From NCBI GenBank assembly GCA_913058275.1, contig CAJXQP010000003.1:1-44085 (forward strand): a stretch of DNA of 44,085 bases, written 5' to 3'. Under the pieces are notes generated by a model that did not search any database, was not told where the DNA came from, and saw only the letters and a list, made by a program, of their open reading frames with translations. This stretch comes from an uncultured Gammaproteobacteria bacterium. Its GTDB lineage: Bacteria; Pseudomonadota; Gammaproteobacteria; Pseudomonadales; Pseudohongiellaceae. A program made the translations under genes and the position numbers. Within the stretch, counting starts at the first letter, position 1. Each line of letters begins with the position of its first letter. Below, piece by piece: positions 16,983 through 25,213 of this stretch.

Positions 16983-18357
16983 TATTACTCTTTGGTTCTC
17001 CTCTTTTGCGTGCAATGCCATACAGAATCCCCCCAAGGATAGTCCACGCCAGAACAATTCCCCATTCCTGCGGCCAGATCAGAGCTGCGGGGCTACCTGG
17101 CATATAGAGCAAACCCAGACCCATTGATAACACTAATGCAGAGGTGCCTACGAATTTCCCATAACGTACTTTATACGGTCTTTCTAACTCCGGCTCCTTC
17201 TTGCGTAATACGAGGAATGACCACGCCACCATGCCATAGGCAATTACAATACCAAGGCCGCCCGCATCGACAACCCAGACCAGCGCGGGCCGTCCAAAGA
17301 AAGGGCCTATGATAGAGAGCGCACCAATCAACAGGATTGCATTTTTCGGCGTGTGGTATTTAGGATGAAGCTCGCCAAGAAATTCTGGTAATAAACCTCC
17401 GTGAGCTAAGGCATAGATAGCGCGGCTGCCACCGAGGATAAACGCGTTCCAACTGGTAATAATACCCGCGAGACCGGCTATCAATAACACCGTGCCACCA
17501 GCTTCGCCGTAGATAGTAGTGTTGGCTGCTGCGGTCACTACCTCCGAAGAATTAATGGCGGCTTCGTCCAGAACCAGGCCAACCCCCAGTACGATAAAAC
17601 CATACCAGACGATGGCCATTGCTACGGAGATCATTAACACCGCGCCAATATCTTTGAACGGCAGATCTATTTCCTCGGCGGCCTGGGGAATAGTATCGAA
17701 GCCCACAAACATAAACGGCACCATTACCAGCACCAGCGTAATGCCGGAGACGCCATCCTTAAACAGGGGCTGCATATTGCTGATGTCGCCAGTGAACAGA
17801 GCCCCGCTGACAAACAACACCCCCACCAGCAAAATAGCCAACACGACCACGCTTTGCACCAGCGCTACCATGCGCACGCCTATCACGTTGAGAACGGTCA
17901 TAGTCACTGAGCCGGCTACACCTACTAATACCCAGGACAGGTAAACATCCCAACCGGCAATTTGCCAAAGGAAAAATTTATCAAGGCCCGGTATTAATGA
18001 ATCCAGCACGGTTGGCAGAGCCACTGCCTCGAAAGTTACAACGGAGACGTAGCCGAGGATGATGCCCCAGGTGCAAATAAAGGAAGCGCCGGAGCCTAAT
18101 GCGCGTTTACTGTAAACGTGCTCGCCGCCGGCGAAAGGCAGGGCCGAGGCAAGTTCAGCATAGGTAAGACCAATTACTAATATCGCCGCGCCACCGATGA
18201 GAAACGCTACAATTGCACCGAGCGTGCCTGCAGAGCTGATCCAAGTGCCCGACAGCACTACCCAGCTCCAGCCGATCATGGCACCGAAGGCCAGAGCCAA
18301 TACCTCTCGGCGGCCCAGCACTCGTAGAAATTGCGTTTTGCTTTCTTCCTTGCTCAA
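16978..18357 (-). CDS. APC superfamily amino acid permease
   Basis: An inner membrane transporter of about 459 residues with roughly 12 hydrophobic helices. The conserved helix 1 region 'VLALAFGAMIGWSWVVLSG' and the 'YAELASALPFAGGEHVYS' segment place it in the amino acid-polyamine-organocation superfamily. 'NAFILGGSRAIYALAHGGLLP' in the second half is also typical. The substrate is probably an amino acid or related amine, but it cannot be specified. The start is an unusual TTG with GGGGGTG upstream. The first 10 codons and the leader lie inside a dispersed repeat (18327-18392), so the N-terminus may be acquired. It follows the cytochrome c'-like gene by 30 bases and precedes the GlcG-like gene, suggesting one transcription unit. 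Confidence 0.88.
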   Translation of the reverse strand: MSKEESKTQFLRVLGRREVLALAFGAMIGWSWVVLSGTWISSAGTLGAIVAFLIGGAAILVIGLTYAELASALPFAGGEHVYSKRALGSGASFICTWGIILGYVSVVTFEAVALPTVLDSLIPGLDKFFLWQIAGWDVYLSWVLVGVAGSVTMTVLNVIGVRMVALVQSVVVLAILLVGVLFVSGALFTGDISNMQPLFKDGVSGITLVLVMVPFMFVGFDTIPQAAEEIDLPFKDIGAVLMISVAMAIVWYGFIVLGVGLVLDEAAINSSEVVTAAANTTIYGEAGGTVLLIAGLAGIITSWNAFILGGSRAIYALAHGGLLPEFLGELHPKYHTPKNAILLIGALSIIGPFFGRPALVWVVDAGGLGIVIAYGMVAWSFLVLRKKEPELERPYKVRYGKFVGTSALVLSMGLGLLYMPGSPAALIWPQEWGIVLAWTILGGILYGIARKRGEPKSNS

Positions 18358-18392
18358 GTCACACCCCCATCGGGATTCTGGCCCAACTTAAG
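18327..18392. repeat. Dispersed about 65-base repeat, copy 2, covering the permease start
   Basis: Matches 11425-11493 over GAAATTGCGTTTTGCT, GCTCAAGT and GGATTCTGG. It spans the last codon of the cytochrome c'-like gene, the intergenic gap and the first codons of the APC permease. Confidence 0.6.
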
Positions 18393-18876
18393 GCCTATAG
18401 CGTAGATTGGTCCAGGCGGGAGCCGTCGGCCGCTGAATTGCGATAAACCCATAATCATGATTACTGTGGCAGGCATTGCAGCCTTTGGTAAGCGAATCAT
18501 AGGCCTGCATAAATAACGCGCTGTCCTCTTCTTCTACTGCTGCTTCAAGATCCTCTAACGGTTTGGCGGTAAACAGGGTAAGCATCTCAACGATGGATTC
18601 TCTCTTGTAGCGAGGACGCAGGACTATCATGTCTGCAATCCCCTCTTTGATGGCATCCACTGCATAGGCTGCCAACGGCCAGTTCTGCTGAGAACCTGCA
18701 AACCATAACTTGCCATGCTGCACCTGTAGAGATCCCATCAGATCACCCAACCCCGGCACATAGTTGTTAGGGTCCTTGGGCGGAGGCTGCGCTATGGCGG
18801 AATTCATCTGCACTAAACTTAAGGTTAGAATTGCCAGCACTGCAATTATTCTACTCATTCGATTCTTCCTGCTCAT
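18388..18876 (-). CDS. Cytochrome c'-like secreted monoheme protein
   Basis: About 162 residues with a signal peptide ('IAVLAILTLSLVQMNSAIAQ') and a single C-terminal heme motif in 'KGCNACHSNHDYGFI'. The heme at the C-terminus, after a helical body, followed by 'FIAIQRPTAP', suggests a cytochrome c'-type four-helix bundle, where the heme is usually five-coordinate. Possible roles are electron transfer or NO binding in the periplasm. The track ORF begins 22 codons earlier at 18942; I prefer ATG 18876, though ATG 18858 (with AGGAAG upstream) is also possible. It is the first gene of a run with the APC permease. Confidence 0.78.
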   Translation of the reverse strand: MSRKNRMSRIIAVLAILTLSLVQMNSAIAQPPPKDPNNYVPGLGDLMGSLQVQHGKLWFAGSQQNWPLAAYAVDAIKEGIADMIVLRPRYKRESIVEMLTLFTAKPLEDLEAAVEEEDSALFMQAYDSLTKGCNACHSNHDYGFIAIQRPTAPAWTNLRYRP

Positions 18877-18970
18877 ACTTCTCTCTTTTTGGGCTATCGC
18901 TAGTTTATAACAGCTAGGCTCTTTAGTATTAATCTCGAACATACCTACTGAACCAATCTACTGTACAAGC

Positions 18971-18989
18971 CCAAGCCTCGATAGCTTGG
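18971..18989. other. Small stem-loop in the divergent gap
   Basis: CCAAGC and GCTTGG (6 bp, 7-base loop) lie in the 371-base gap between the cytochrome c'-like and the large heme lipoprotein genes. It has no T-run and no clear role. I see no promoter I would defend in this gap. Confidence 0.25.
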
Positions 18990-19247
18990 CTGGAACTGGT
19001 CGCTTCTGTTTGGCTGACATGATGTTCCCTCTGTTTGAGAGGGATTATGTACGATACCACCAAAATTGAAGAGAATTTAAGAGGAGAGAGGGGTTTATTT
19101 TTAGGCAATTTGAATGAATAACATCCTGAGTACACAAAGCTGGTTGAACTACCCCCCCGTCTACTCGCCGAAACCTATCCCATTTTACTGTGCTTCCTTG
19201 TAAGGTGGGTAATTCCTCTAATGCGCCAAAACAATAAAGAGTTCATC

Positions 19248-21440
19248 ATGCACACATTCCGGACTTTATCCCTCTCGCTGGCGGCACTACTTCTTACTAC
19301 CTGCGGCGACTCTGACCCCACTAACCAGTCGGCCACCTTATCCGAGGCCTCCATAGCGCTAGCCGCTGACGCCATTAGCGCAACCGGCAATGACATCGGT
19401 GGCTCTGTCACCAGCAGCAACGGCCCCGAGGCCGGGGTCTGGGTAATCGCTGAAACTCGCGACTTGGAAACTCTTTATTCCAAAACAGTGGTCACCGATG
19501 ATCAGGGGCGCTACCTAATTCCCGATCTTCCGGAGGCTAATTTTGAGTTGTGGGTACGCGGCTATGGTCTGGTAGATTCGTCGCGCAGCAACGCCAACCC
19601 CGGTCAGACGCTAGACCTCATTGCCCAGATTGCACCGAATGCCGCCGCTGCGGCTGAATACTACCCGGCAGGCTACTGGTATTCCCTGCTGGAGATTCCC
19701 GAGGACCATGAGTTTCCAGGCACCGGACCTAATGGCAATGGGATAGGTGTGGGCGTGCTAACTCAGGATGATTACATCCGCCGCGTTACCAATGGCGGCT
19801 GTGTGGTCTGTCACCAGATGGGCAACGCCGCTACTCGCACAATTCCGGAAATGTTTTCGAATCTGGAAACGAGTTTCGATGCCTGGAATCGACGGGTGCG
19901 CTCCGGGCAGGCGGGGTCCTTCATGACTAGAACATTGGCCGGCATGGGTGATCGCCGCACGCTTGAGATGTATGCCGATTGGACTGACCGTATCGCTGCT
20001 GGTGAATTGCCACCAGCACCAGCGCGGCCCCAGGGGCTGGAACGCAACGTGGTCATTACGCAATGGGACTGGGCTGATCCTACTGCCTATCTGCACGACC
20101 TAGTCACCACCGACCGCCGCGATCCGACAGTGAATGCCTATGGTAAAATTTATGGAGCCTTGGAAAACAGTGCCGACTATTTACCGGTACTGGATCCGAC
20201 TTCCCATAGTACTGAGCAGGTCACGGTGTTCCCTGAAGACCCAAATTACGTACGCGAACCACAAACCGCTATGGCAACGTCTCCCTACTGGGGCGACGAA
20301 GAGATTTGGGATGCGGCCACTACCGTACACAACCCGATGATGGACAGCGACGGCCGGGTCTGGATTACCTCCCGGGCTCGCGACCCGAGCAATGTGCCGG
20401 CGTTCTGCCAGGAAGGTTCTGATCATCCTTCTGCTCAGGCGTTTCCGCTGGGCCGCTCCGGCCGCCATCTTGGAGTCTATGATCCGAGCACTGACACCTA
20501 CACTCCCATCAATACCTGCTTCGGCACCCACCACCTGATGTTCGCCGAAGATGCAGACAATACTCTGTGGACCAGCGGCGGTGGCACTGCGGTAGGTTGG
20601 CTCAATACCCGCGAGTTTCTGGAAACTGGCGACGCTGTCGCCGCTCAGGGCTGGACACCATTCATTCTCGATACCAATGGCAACGGCCGCCGCGATGACT
20701 ACGTGGAACCCGATGCAAACATAGATCCGAGTCTCGACAAGCGCATTAACTCTGGCCTTTATGCCGTCGCGCCTGCACCCGATGGCTCGGTGTGGGGATC
20801 CAATCTCAGTTATCCAGGCGCCGTCGTACGCGTCGTGCCCGGGGCTGACCCCAGCACCACGGCTTTGACTGAGTACTACGAATTGCCGCTGGATGAAGAG
20901 GGCAATGCCGTCGAAGGTTTCTCACCGAGAGGCATGGATATCGACCGTAACGGGATTGCCTGGGTGGCTCTGGCCAGCGGGCACATGGGTCGCTTTGATC
21001 GCAGCCTTTGTCGCGGGCCACTGAATGGGCCTACAGCCACAGGTCAGCACTGCCCCGAGGGCTGGAGCTTTTTTGCTGAACCGCTCCCCCAATTCAAGAA
21101 CATTCAGCAATCGGGTAGCTCCGAGGGCAGCTATTACACCTGGGTAGATCAATTCGATACGCTAGGACTGGGATCCAACACCCCTATCAGCACCGGCAAT
21201 CAGTCTGGTAGCCTGCTAGTGCTAGACGACGGCGAATGGGTGCGCCTGATGGTGCCCTATCCATTGGGTTTTTACACGAAGTGGTTGGACGGACGCATCG
21301 ATGACCCCGATGGCGGCTGGCAAGGGCGCGGCCTGTGGGCCACTATCTCTAGCCGCGCACCTTTTCACATGGAATCTGGTGCCGGCACTACTAGTAAGGT
21401 CTATCATTTTCAAATGCGACCTGACCCTTTGTCTAATTAG
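19248..21440 (+). CDS. Large heme-binding lipoprotein with carboxypeptidase-regulatory-like domain and beta-propeller
   Basis: This is a modular exported protein of 730 residues. The lipobox is 'LLLTTC' (cysteine 19 from ATG 19248). Residues about 45-125 form a carboxypeptidase-regulatory-like beta-sandwich ('GGSVTSSNGPEAGVWVIAET', 'DDQGRYLIPDLP'). A c-type heme motif follows in 'GGCVVCHQMGN' (about residues 185-189). The remainder looks like a streptogramin-lyase/NHL-type propeller ('DSDGRVWITSRARD', 'APDGSVWGSNLSYPG', 'DRNGIAWVALASGHMGRFD'). I choose ATG 19248 over 19221 because AAGAG lies 6 bases before it and the signal is shorter. Role: likely an outer-surface or periplasmic redox or binding protein; no substrate is evident. 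It is a single-gene unit. Confidence 0.75.
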   Translation: MHTFRTLSLSLAALLLTTCGDSDPTNQSATLSEASIALAADAISATGNDIGGSVTSSNGPEAGVWVIAETRDLETLYSKTVVTDDQGRYLIPDLPEANFELWVRGYGLVDSSRSNANPGQTLDLIAQIAPNAAAAAEYYPAGYWYSLLEIPEDHEFPGTGPNGNGIGVGVLTQDDYIRRVTNGGCVVCHQMGNAATRTIPEMFSNLETSFDAWNRRVRSGQAGSFMTRTLAGMGDRRTLEMYADWTDRIAAGELPPAPARPQGLERNVVITQWDWADPTAYLHDLVTTDRRDPTVNAYGKIYGALENSADYLPVLDPTSHSTEQVTVFPEDPNYVREPQTAMATSPYWGDEEIWDAATTVHNPMMDSDGRVWITSRARDPSNVPAFCQEGSDHPSAQAFPLGRSGRHLGVYDPSTDTYTPINTCFGTHHLMFAEDADNTLWTSGGGTAVGWLNTREFLETGDAVAAQGWTPFILDTNGNGRRDDYVEPDANIDPSLDKRINSGLYAVAPAPDGSVWGSNLSYPGAVVRVVPGADPSTTALTEYYELPLDEEGNAVEGFSPRGMDIDRNGIAWVALASGHMGRFDRSLCRGPLNGPTATGQHCPEGWSFFAEPLPQFKNIQQSGSSEGSYYTWVDQFDTLGLGSNTPISTGNQSGSLLVLDDGEWVRLMVPYPLGFYTKWLDGRIDDPDGGWQGRGLWATISSRAPFHMESGAGTTSKVYHFQMRPDPLSN

Positions 21441-21498
21441 ACTAAACTAAAACCCAGAGTAGCTTGGTGCTAGCATAGAGAGATCGGATAAAAACGAG

Positions 21499-21518
21499 TT
21501 TACTTTTCGCAAAGTAAA
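21499..21518. terminator. Perfect 8-bp stem-loop after the heme lipoprotein
   Basis: TTTACTTT-TCGC-AAAGTAAA forms a perfect stem with a 4-base loop 58 bases after the stop codon. It is followed by AAATCTGTC, a partial copy of the dispersed repeat, rather than a clear T-run. Terminator function is uncertain. Confidence 0.45.
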
Positions 21519-21588
21519 TCTGTCTGCTAGCTATAGCTCCCTCTAGCGCAAATGCTTACAACTAAATAATCGGAAGTGACACTTATCC

Positions 21589-21975
21589 TTGAAAGAATGT
21601 AATCAGTGCGGAAAATGTTGTACGAAGTACGGTGGCGACGGCTTATCAGTGTCGGATGAGGAAATTCAGCTGTGGGAAACCTTCAGACCCGATCTATACG
21701 AGTATGTGCAGGATGGAGGTATCTGGACGGACCCAGCCACTGGCAAGCAGTTGGAACGTTGTCCTTGGTTGAGAAAAACACCCAATAAAGAAATATATAC
21801 CTGCGATATCTATATGGACCGCCCCGACGACTGCAAATTCTACCCGGTGACTATCACTCAGATGATAGAAGATGAATGCGAAATGTTGGAGGTACAGGAT
21901 TTGACTGACACGAAGCGCGCGCAGGATAAATTGAATAAGATCATGGTGGATAGCCGGCCTCCCTACGAATTGTAA
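21589..21975 (+). CDS. YkgJ-type cysteine cluster protein
   Basis: This small cytosolic protein (128 residues) starts with 'CNQCGKCCTKYGG', the CxxCxxCC cluster typical of YkgJ-family proteins (annotated as zinc- or iron-sulfur-binding). Further cysteines follow in 'ERCPWL', 'YTCDIY' and 'DDCKFYP', as in the family. The start is a TTG codon. No ATG or GTG is available because an in-frame stop lies four codons upstream, and GGAAGTG is present about 10 bases before the TTG. Function of the family is not established. It converges on the CHEGNY gene at 22017. Confidence 0.82.
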   Translation: MKECNQCGKCCTKYGGDGLSVSDEEIQLWETFRPDLYEYVQDGGIWTDPATGKQLERCPWLRKTPNKEIYTCDIYMDRPDDCKFYPVTITQMIEDECEMLEVQDLTDTKRAQDKLNKIMVDSRPPYEL

Positions 21976-21990
21976 GAGAGAACGCCGGCT

Positions 21991-22011
21991 TTATTACTCC
22001 GACCCCATTTC
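21991..22011 (-). repeat. GAAATGGGGTCGGAGTAATAA repeat
   Basis: On the minus strand this reads GAAATGGGGTCGGAGTAATAA. A related copy on the plus strand lies at 23107-23126, so an inverted pair flanks the CHEGNY gene 22017-22997. Confidence 0.5.
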
Positions 22012-22016
22012 TAAAA

Positions 22017-22997
22017 CTACTGCTGCCCCGTCTGCCCCAACGCCTCCAATCTACGCCAGCCGCCCAATATCCCAGCCATGGAATAGTTGCCCTCATGGCA
22101 GGCATATTCGTAAATTGGGTCTGCAGTTCGGCGCATAGGAAACATCACAGTCCACGGTGCTTCCCAGGTTGTGGGATCGCTAATGGTGAACTCATAACCC
22201 AGGGTGTCAGCATCAATCATCCAGAACTTTTCCATTAGCTGCATGTTCGCGCTGGAGTTTCCGAAGGCTGTTTCTCTGGCGAAATTCCTCGTCTCAATGA
22301 TGAGTGTGTCTCCTTCCCAATGGCCGATGGAATCGCCTTCCCACTTGCGCGGCACTTCAAGATGAGCAGTAGCATTCATTTTCACAGGACGAATGTTATG
22401 CACCATTTCATTATGGATGAGAACGAAGTCTTCGGTTTGGACAAGCTGTACATTGTTGTTATAAGCGCTGGGGATCATCGGTGGCCCGGAATTGAATCCC
22501 ATGATGCAGCGCTCTGACAGGGGCCTAACCTCGACACCGGCAGCCTCTTGGGCGGCGTTTCTTCTTAGCTGATTTCTGTTTCGAGCGGCGTCGGTTAGTG
22601 TCGGGATACGGCCGTGGGCTGGATCGACTATTAGGGAAGTACGGCCATCATCGAGGATTTCTGTACCGCGGTCGTACCAGAATTGATTGTAGTCTCCAGT
22701 AGTAGAGGTATCGGTGAAATTATCGCGGTCGCGGCGCTCGTTCTCTGCATCCTCGAAGGCGGCGGCCTGGGCTTCGGTCAGTACGTCTATGTCGGCCAGA
22801 TCTTCTGGGCGCTGAAAGGGCGTAATCGTACGAAAGTCCCAGGTGCCCTGAATATCGGGCTGCCCGTTGGCGAGCCTTGGAATATCATCGCTGGGTGATT
22901 GCGCACGAATCACGTTAGGGGCCAATAAAGGAACTGCGAGTACATTAAGCAGAAGCAATAGACCTGCTGTTTTAAGACGGGTAATTCGAATGGCCAT
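22017..22997 (-). CDS. Secreted 'CHEGNY' family protein of unknown function, copy 2
   Basis: A 326-residue exported protein (signal 'LLLLLNVLAVPLLAP'). It matches the copies at 15237 and 29710 in all landmarks: 'QPDIQGTWDF', 'GRTSLIVDPAHGRIP', 'LSERCIMGFNSGPP', 'YNNNVQLVQTEDFVLIHNEM', 'GDSIGHWEGDTLIIETRNF' and 'YEYACHEGNYSMAG'. Mature cysteines are limited to SERC and ACHE. GGAGG lies 5 bases before the ATG, a strong ribosome site. It stands alone between a YkgJ-like gene (convergent) and a SOUL heme-binding gene (divergent) and is flanked by an inverted pair of GGGTCAGAGTA-type repeats. No catalytic motif recognised. Confidence 0.78.
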   Translation of the reverse strand: MAIRITRLKTAGLLLLLNVLAVPLLAPNVIRAQSPSDDIPRLANGQPDIQGTWDFRTITPFQRPEDLADIDVLTEAQAAAFEDAENERRDRDNFTDTSTTGDYNQFWYDRGTEILDDGRTSLIVDPAHGRIPTLTDAARNRNQLRRNAAQEAAGVEVRPLSERCIMGFNSGPPMIPSAYNNNVQLVQTEDFVLIHNEMVHNIRPVKMNATAHLEVPRKWEGDSIGHWEGDTLIIETRNFARETAFGNSSANMQLMEKFWMIDADTLGYEFTISDPTTWEAPWTVMFPMRRTADPIYEYACHEGNYSMAGILGGWRRLEALGQTGQQ

Positions 22998-23106
22998 TCA
23001 AACCTCCATTATCAACTCGCTTGTTCGGTGATTAGCCGAGTTTGTCTGATCTTCAAAACTACGCCTAGTGAGTGAACTTATCAATGGCTGAAGCAGGAAA
23101 ACTTAA

Positions 23107-23126
23107 GAAATGGGTCAGAGTAGTTT
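23107..23126 (+). repeat. GAAATGGGTCAGAGTAGTTT repeat
   Basis: Partner of the element at 21991-22011 in opposite orientation, in the 5' region upstream of the CHEGNY copy 2 gene. Confidence 0.45.
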
Positions 23127-23255
23127 GTGGGCTTATGCCGCTTCTCCTAGTTAAGCTTACTAGGCACTCCGAAAGCTTCCCATTTGCGAAACTGATCTAT
23201 TCTCTGCCTTCTTCCGTATCTGGTACTATCCAACTATGTATCCACTAGGTGAAAA

Positions 23256-23933
23256 ATGAATACTGTGTCCAATTCGAAACATCTATCTGCGCTTGGTCTT
23301 ATGTTACTTGTCATTTCAGCTGAAGCGCTCGCCCTAGAGAGCCCGCAATACACTGTCGTGTATGAGGATGAGAGAGTGGAATATCGGCAGTATGAATCCC
23401 ACCTCGTTGCCGAAACAGTTGTGGAGAAATCCTCAGGCTACCGATCTGCCTCAAACGAAGGGTTTATGAGGCTATTCCGTTACATCACTGGCAACAACAG
23501 TAGCCAGTCGAAGATAGAGATGACTGCGCCCGTGCAACAAACGCCTGCCAGCGAAGAAATCGCCATGACAGCTCCGGTGCAGCGAATTGAAACATCTAAG
23601 GGATGGAGTGTGGCATTCATGCTTCCAAGCAAATATACATTGGAAACTGCCCCTCTACCTTCCGATGAACGTATAGCTTTGCGCCCGGTGCCCGGTCAAC
23701 TTATGGCAGTAGTCCGTTACTCCGGCAGATGGACTGAGCGCAATTATGAGAAGCATAAATCGCGCTTGCTTGAGAGCATCGAATCGGCTGCTGTAGAAAC
23801 ACTTGGTGTAGTTGAGTCAGCCGCTTATGACCCACCTTATGTTCTGCCCTTTCTTCGCAGAAACGAAGTAATGATTCAGGTGAAATCACTGCCGGCGTCG
23901 GCGCCTACGACTTCACTCGCAAAAGAATCGTGA
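23256..23933 (+). CDS. SOUL family heme-binding protein
   Basis: A 225-residue protein with an N-terminal signal ('LGLMLLVISAEALALES'), then the SOUL/HBP domain: 'YRQYESHLVAETVV', 'NEGFMRLFRYITGNN', 'IEMTAPVQ' repeated as 'IAMTAPVQ', and 'VVRYSGRWTERNYEKH'. Members bind heme or porphyrin through a hydrophobic cleft; physiological roles in bacteria are unclear. GTGAAAA precedes the ATG. It is divergent from the CHEGNY gene and upstream of two small membrane proteins, with no clear operon. Confidence 0.9.
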   Translation: MNTVSNSKHLSALGLMLLVISAEALALESPQYTVVYEDERVEYRQYESHLVAETVVEKSSGYRSASNEGFMRLFRYITGNNSSQSKIEMTAPVQQTPASEEIAMTAPVQRIETSKGWSVAFMLPSKYTLETAPLPSDERIALRPVPGQLMAVVRYSGRWTERNYEKHKSRLLESIESAAVETLGVVESAAYDPPYVLPFLRRNEVMIQVKSLPASAPTTSLAKES

Positions 23934-24097
23934 GATTAACTTTCAGGTAAAGCCCAGATAGTTCTCCAACAAGATCGAGAATGATGCCAACGTATTCTAT
24001 TCATTGTGTAGGCGTAGTAGACTCTTCGAATCATCCAGCACGCGTAGTAAACCACAAATTTGCGCGGGAACGCGTCTTATCAGCCTTTAATGCGTAA

Positions 24098-24108
24098 GGG
24101 GGGGGGGG
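24098..24108 (+). repeat. G11 homopolymer in the ribosome-binding region
   Basis: An uninterrupted run of eleven G residues ends ten bases before the ATG of the DUF4345-like gene and supplies its Shine-Dalgarno (GGGAG). Such tracts are prone to slipped-strand length change and to sequencing error. Confidence 0.85.
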
Positions 24109-24118
24109 AGAACTTCAG

Positions 24119-24502
24119 ATGTTAGGTAAAGGCATATTGTGGATCTCTGCCCTGCTCTTTACTGGCTATGGGCTCATTAGTTTTTCCTATCCTGAAATAC
24201 CTGCAAGCTTCGCTGGCTTGGAAATGACTAGTGGTGACGCCGTTGCTGAAATAAGGGCCATGTATGGTGGCTTGCAAACAGGCATCGGATTATTCTGTTT
24301 ACTAGCGGCGGTGAATTCAGGCTATTACCGCGCCGGTCTTACTCTACTGGTATTGGGTGTTGGGGCATTAGCGTTAGGGCGGCTGTATTCGGCGATCACG
24401 ACCGTAGATCCGGTGACTACCTATACCTATGGAGCTCTTCTGTACGAACTGACCACAACCATGCTGGCAATAATTGCTTTAAAGATTCAAACTAAAAGTT
24501 GA
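24119..24502 (+). CDS. DUF4345-like small membrane protein
   Basis: A 127-residue inner membrane protein with about four hydrophobic helices. 'LFTGYGLISFSYPEIPASFAGL' and 'AEIRAMYGGLQTGIGLFCL' match the conserved first half of the DUF4345 family, and 'GALALGRLYSAI' the third helix. Family function is unknown. The start is positioned just after a G11 tract, so its translation could depend on tract length. It is followed 52 bases later by another membrane protein on the same strand. Confidence 0.8.
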   Translation: MLGKGILWISALLFTGYGLISFSYPEIPASFAGLEMTSGDAVAEIRAMYGGLQTGIGLFCLLAAVNSGYYRAGLTLLVLGVGALALGRLYSAITTVDPVTTYTYGALLYELTTTMLAIIALKIQTKS

Positions 24503-24554
24503 GATGTACAGAATAGATGCCTTGTCTCATTCATTGAAATACTGAAGAACTAGC

Positions 24555-25094
24555 ATGACCCAGCACGAATACATATTTATTGCGGTTTCGATAATTTTGG
24601 GTTTAGCGATCACTCGATTGCTGCACACCGCTGCCCTGCTCACGCGAGCCCACGACAGCGTTGTTTTTCACTGGTCCTCAACGCTATGGGCGTTAAGTAT
24701 CTTGATCTACATACTCCAGCTGTGGTGGATTGGGTGGGGACTACGCAGTATCGAAACGTGGGCTTTTGTTGATTTTCTAGTGCTAGTGTTCGGATCCATT
24801 TTAATTTACGGGTCTGCCGAAATGGCACTGCCAGCTGCAGATAACAAACAGTTTGATATGCTGCACCACAATCAACACTTGGGTCGCTTGTCGGCCGTTT
24901 TCATGACCGTCTATTTTCTTGTTGGCCCTTACGTCAATATCGTGATGCTAGATAACGCTATTATTCCTTCCCTAGTTTTCCCGGCTATCGGGATATTCTT
25001 GTCGCTGATGGTGATTATCCTTCCTCGTCATTTTGTGCTGCTGTCTGCACTCTTTGCTGCTTACTCTTTACTGATATTATTTCTCACCGTTTAA
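24555..25094 (+). CDS. Membrane protein of unknown function
   Basis: A 179-residue protein with five or so hydrophobic segments and the opening 'MTQHEYIFIAVSIILGLAITRLLH', a pattern I have seen in uncharacterised bacterial membrane proteins, but with no named family. There are no catalytic motifs. It lies 52 bases downstream of the DUF4345-like gene and ends before a strong terminator shared with the aldehyde oxidoreductase operon, so it is probably cotranscribed with the former. Confidence 0.65.
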   Translation: MTQHEYIFIAVSIILGLAITRLLHTAALLTRAHDSVVFHWSSTLWALSILIYILQLWWIGWGLRSIETWAFVDFLVLVFGSILIYGSAEMALPAADNKQFDMLHHNQHLGRLSAVFMTVYFLVGPYVNIVMLDNAIIPSLVFPAIGIFLSLMVIILPRHFVLLSALFAAYSLLILFLTV

Positions 25095-25161
25095 TCAGAA
25101 TCAGTTTTAACAAATTTTTATCAATAGCTTGCATAACCAATATTAATTTCTCTACAACTCC

Positions 25162-25198
25162 AAACTAAAAAGCCCCGCATAACGGGGCCTTTTAGTTT
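25162..25198. terminator. Bidirectional Rho-independent terminator
   Basis: AAACTAAAAAGCCCCG-CATAA-CGGGGCCTTTTAGTTT: a long, G/C-cored stem with A and T flanks on both sides, between convergent stops at 25094 and 25214. It works in either direction. Confidence 0.93.
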
Positions 25199-25213
25199 GT
25201 CATAAAATATTAT

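Noticed and set aside
17519-17944. 141-residue plus-strand ORF, rich in T, S and P
   Set aside because: Antisense to the APC permease; composition is the usual reflection of membrane helices.
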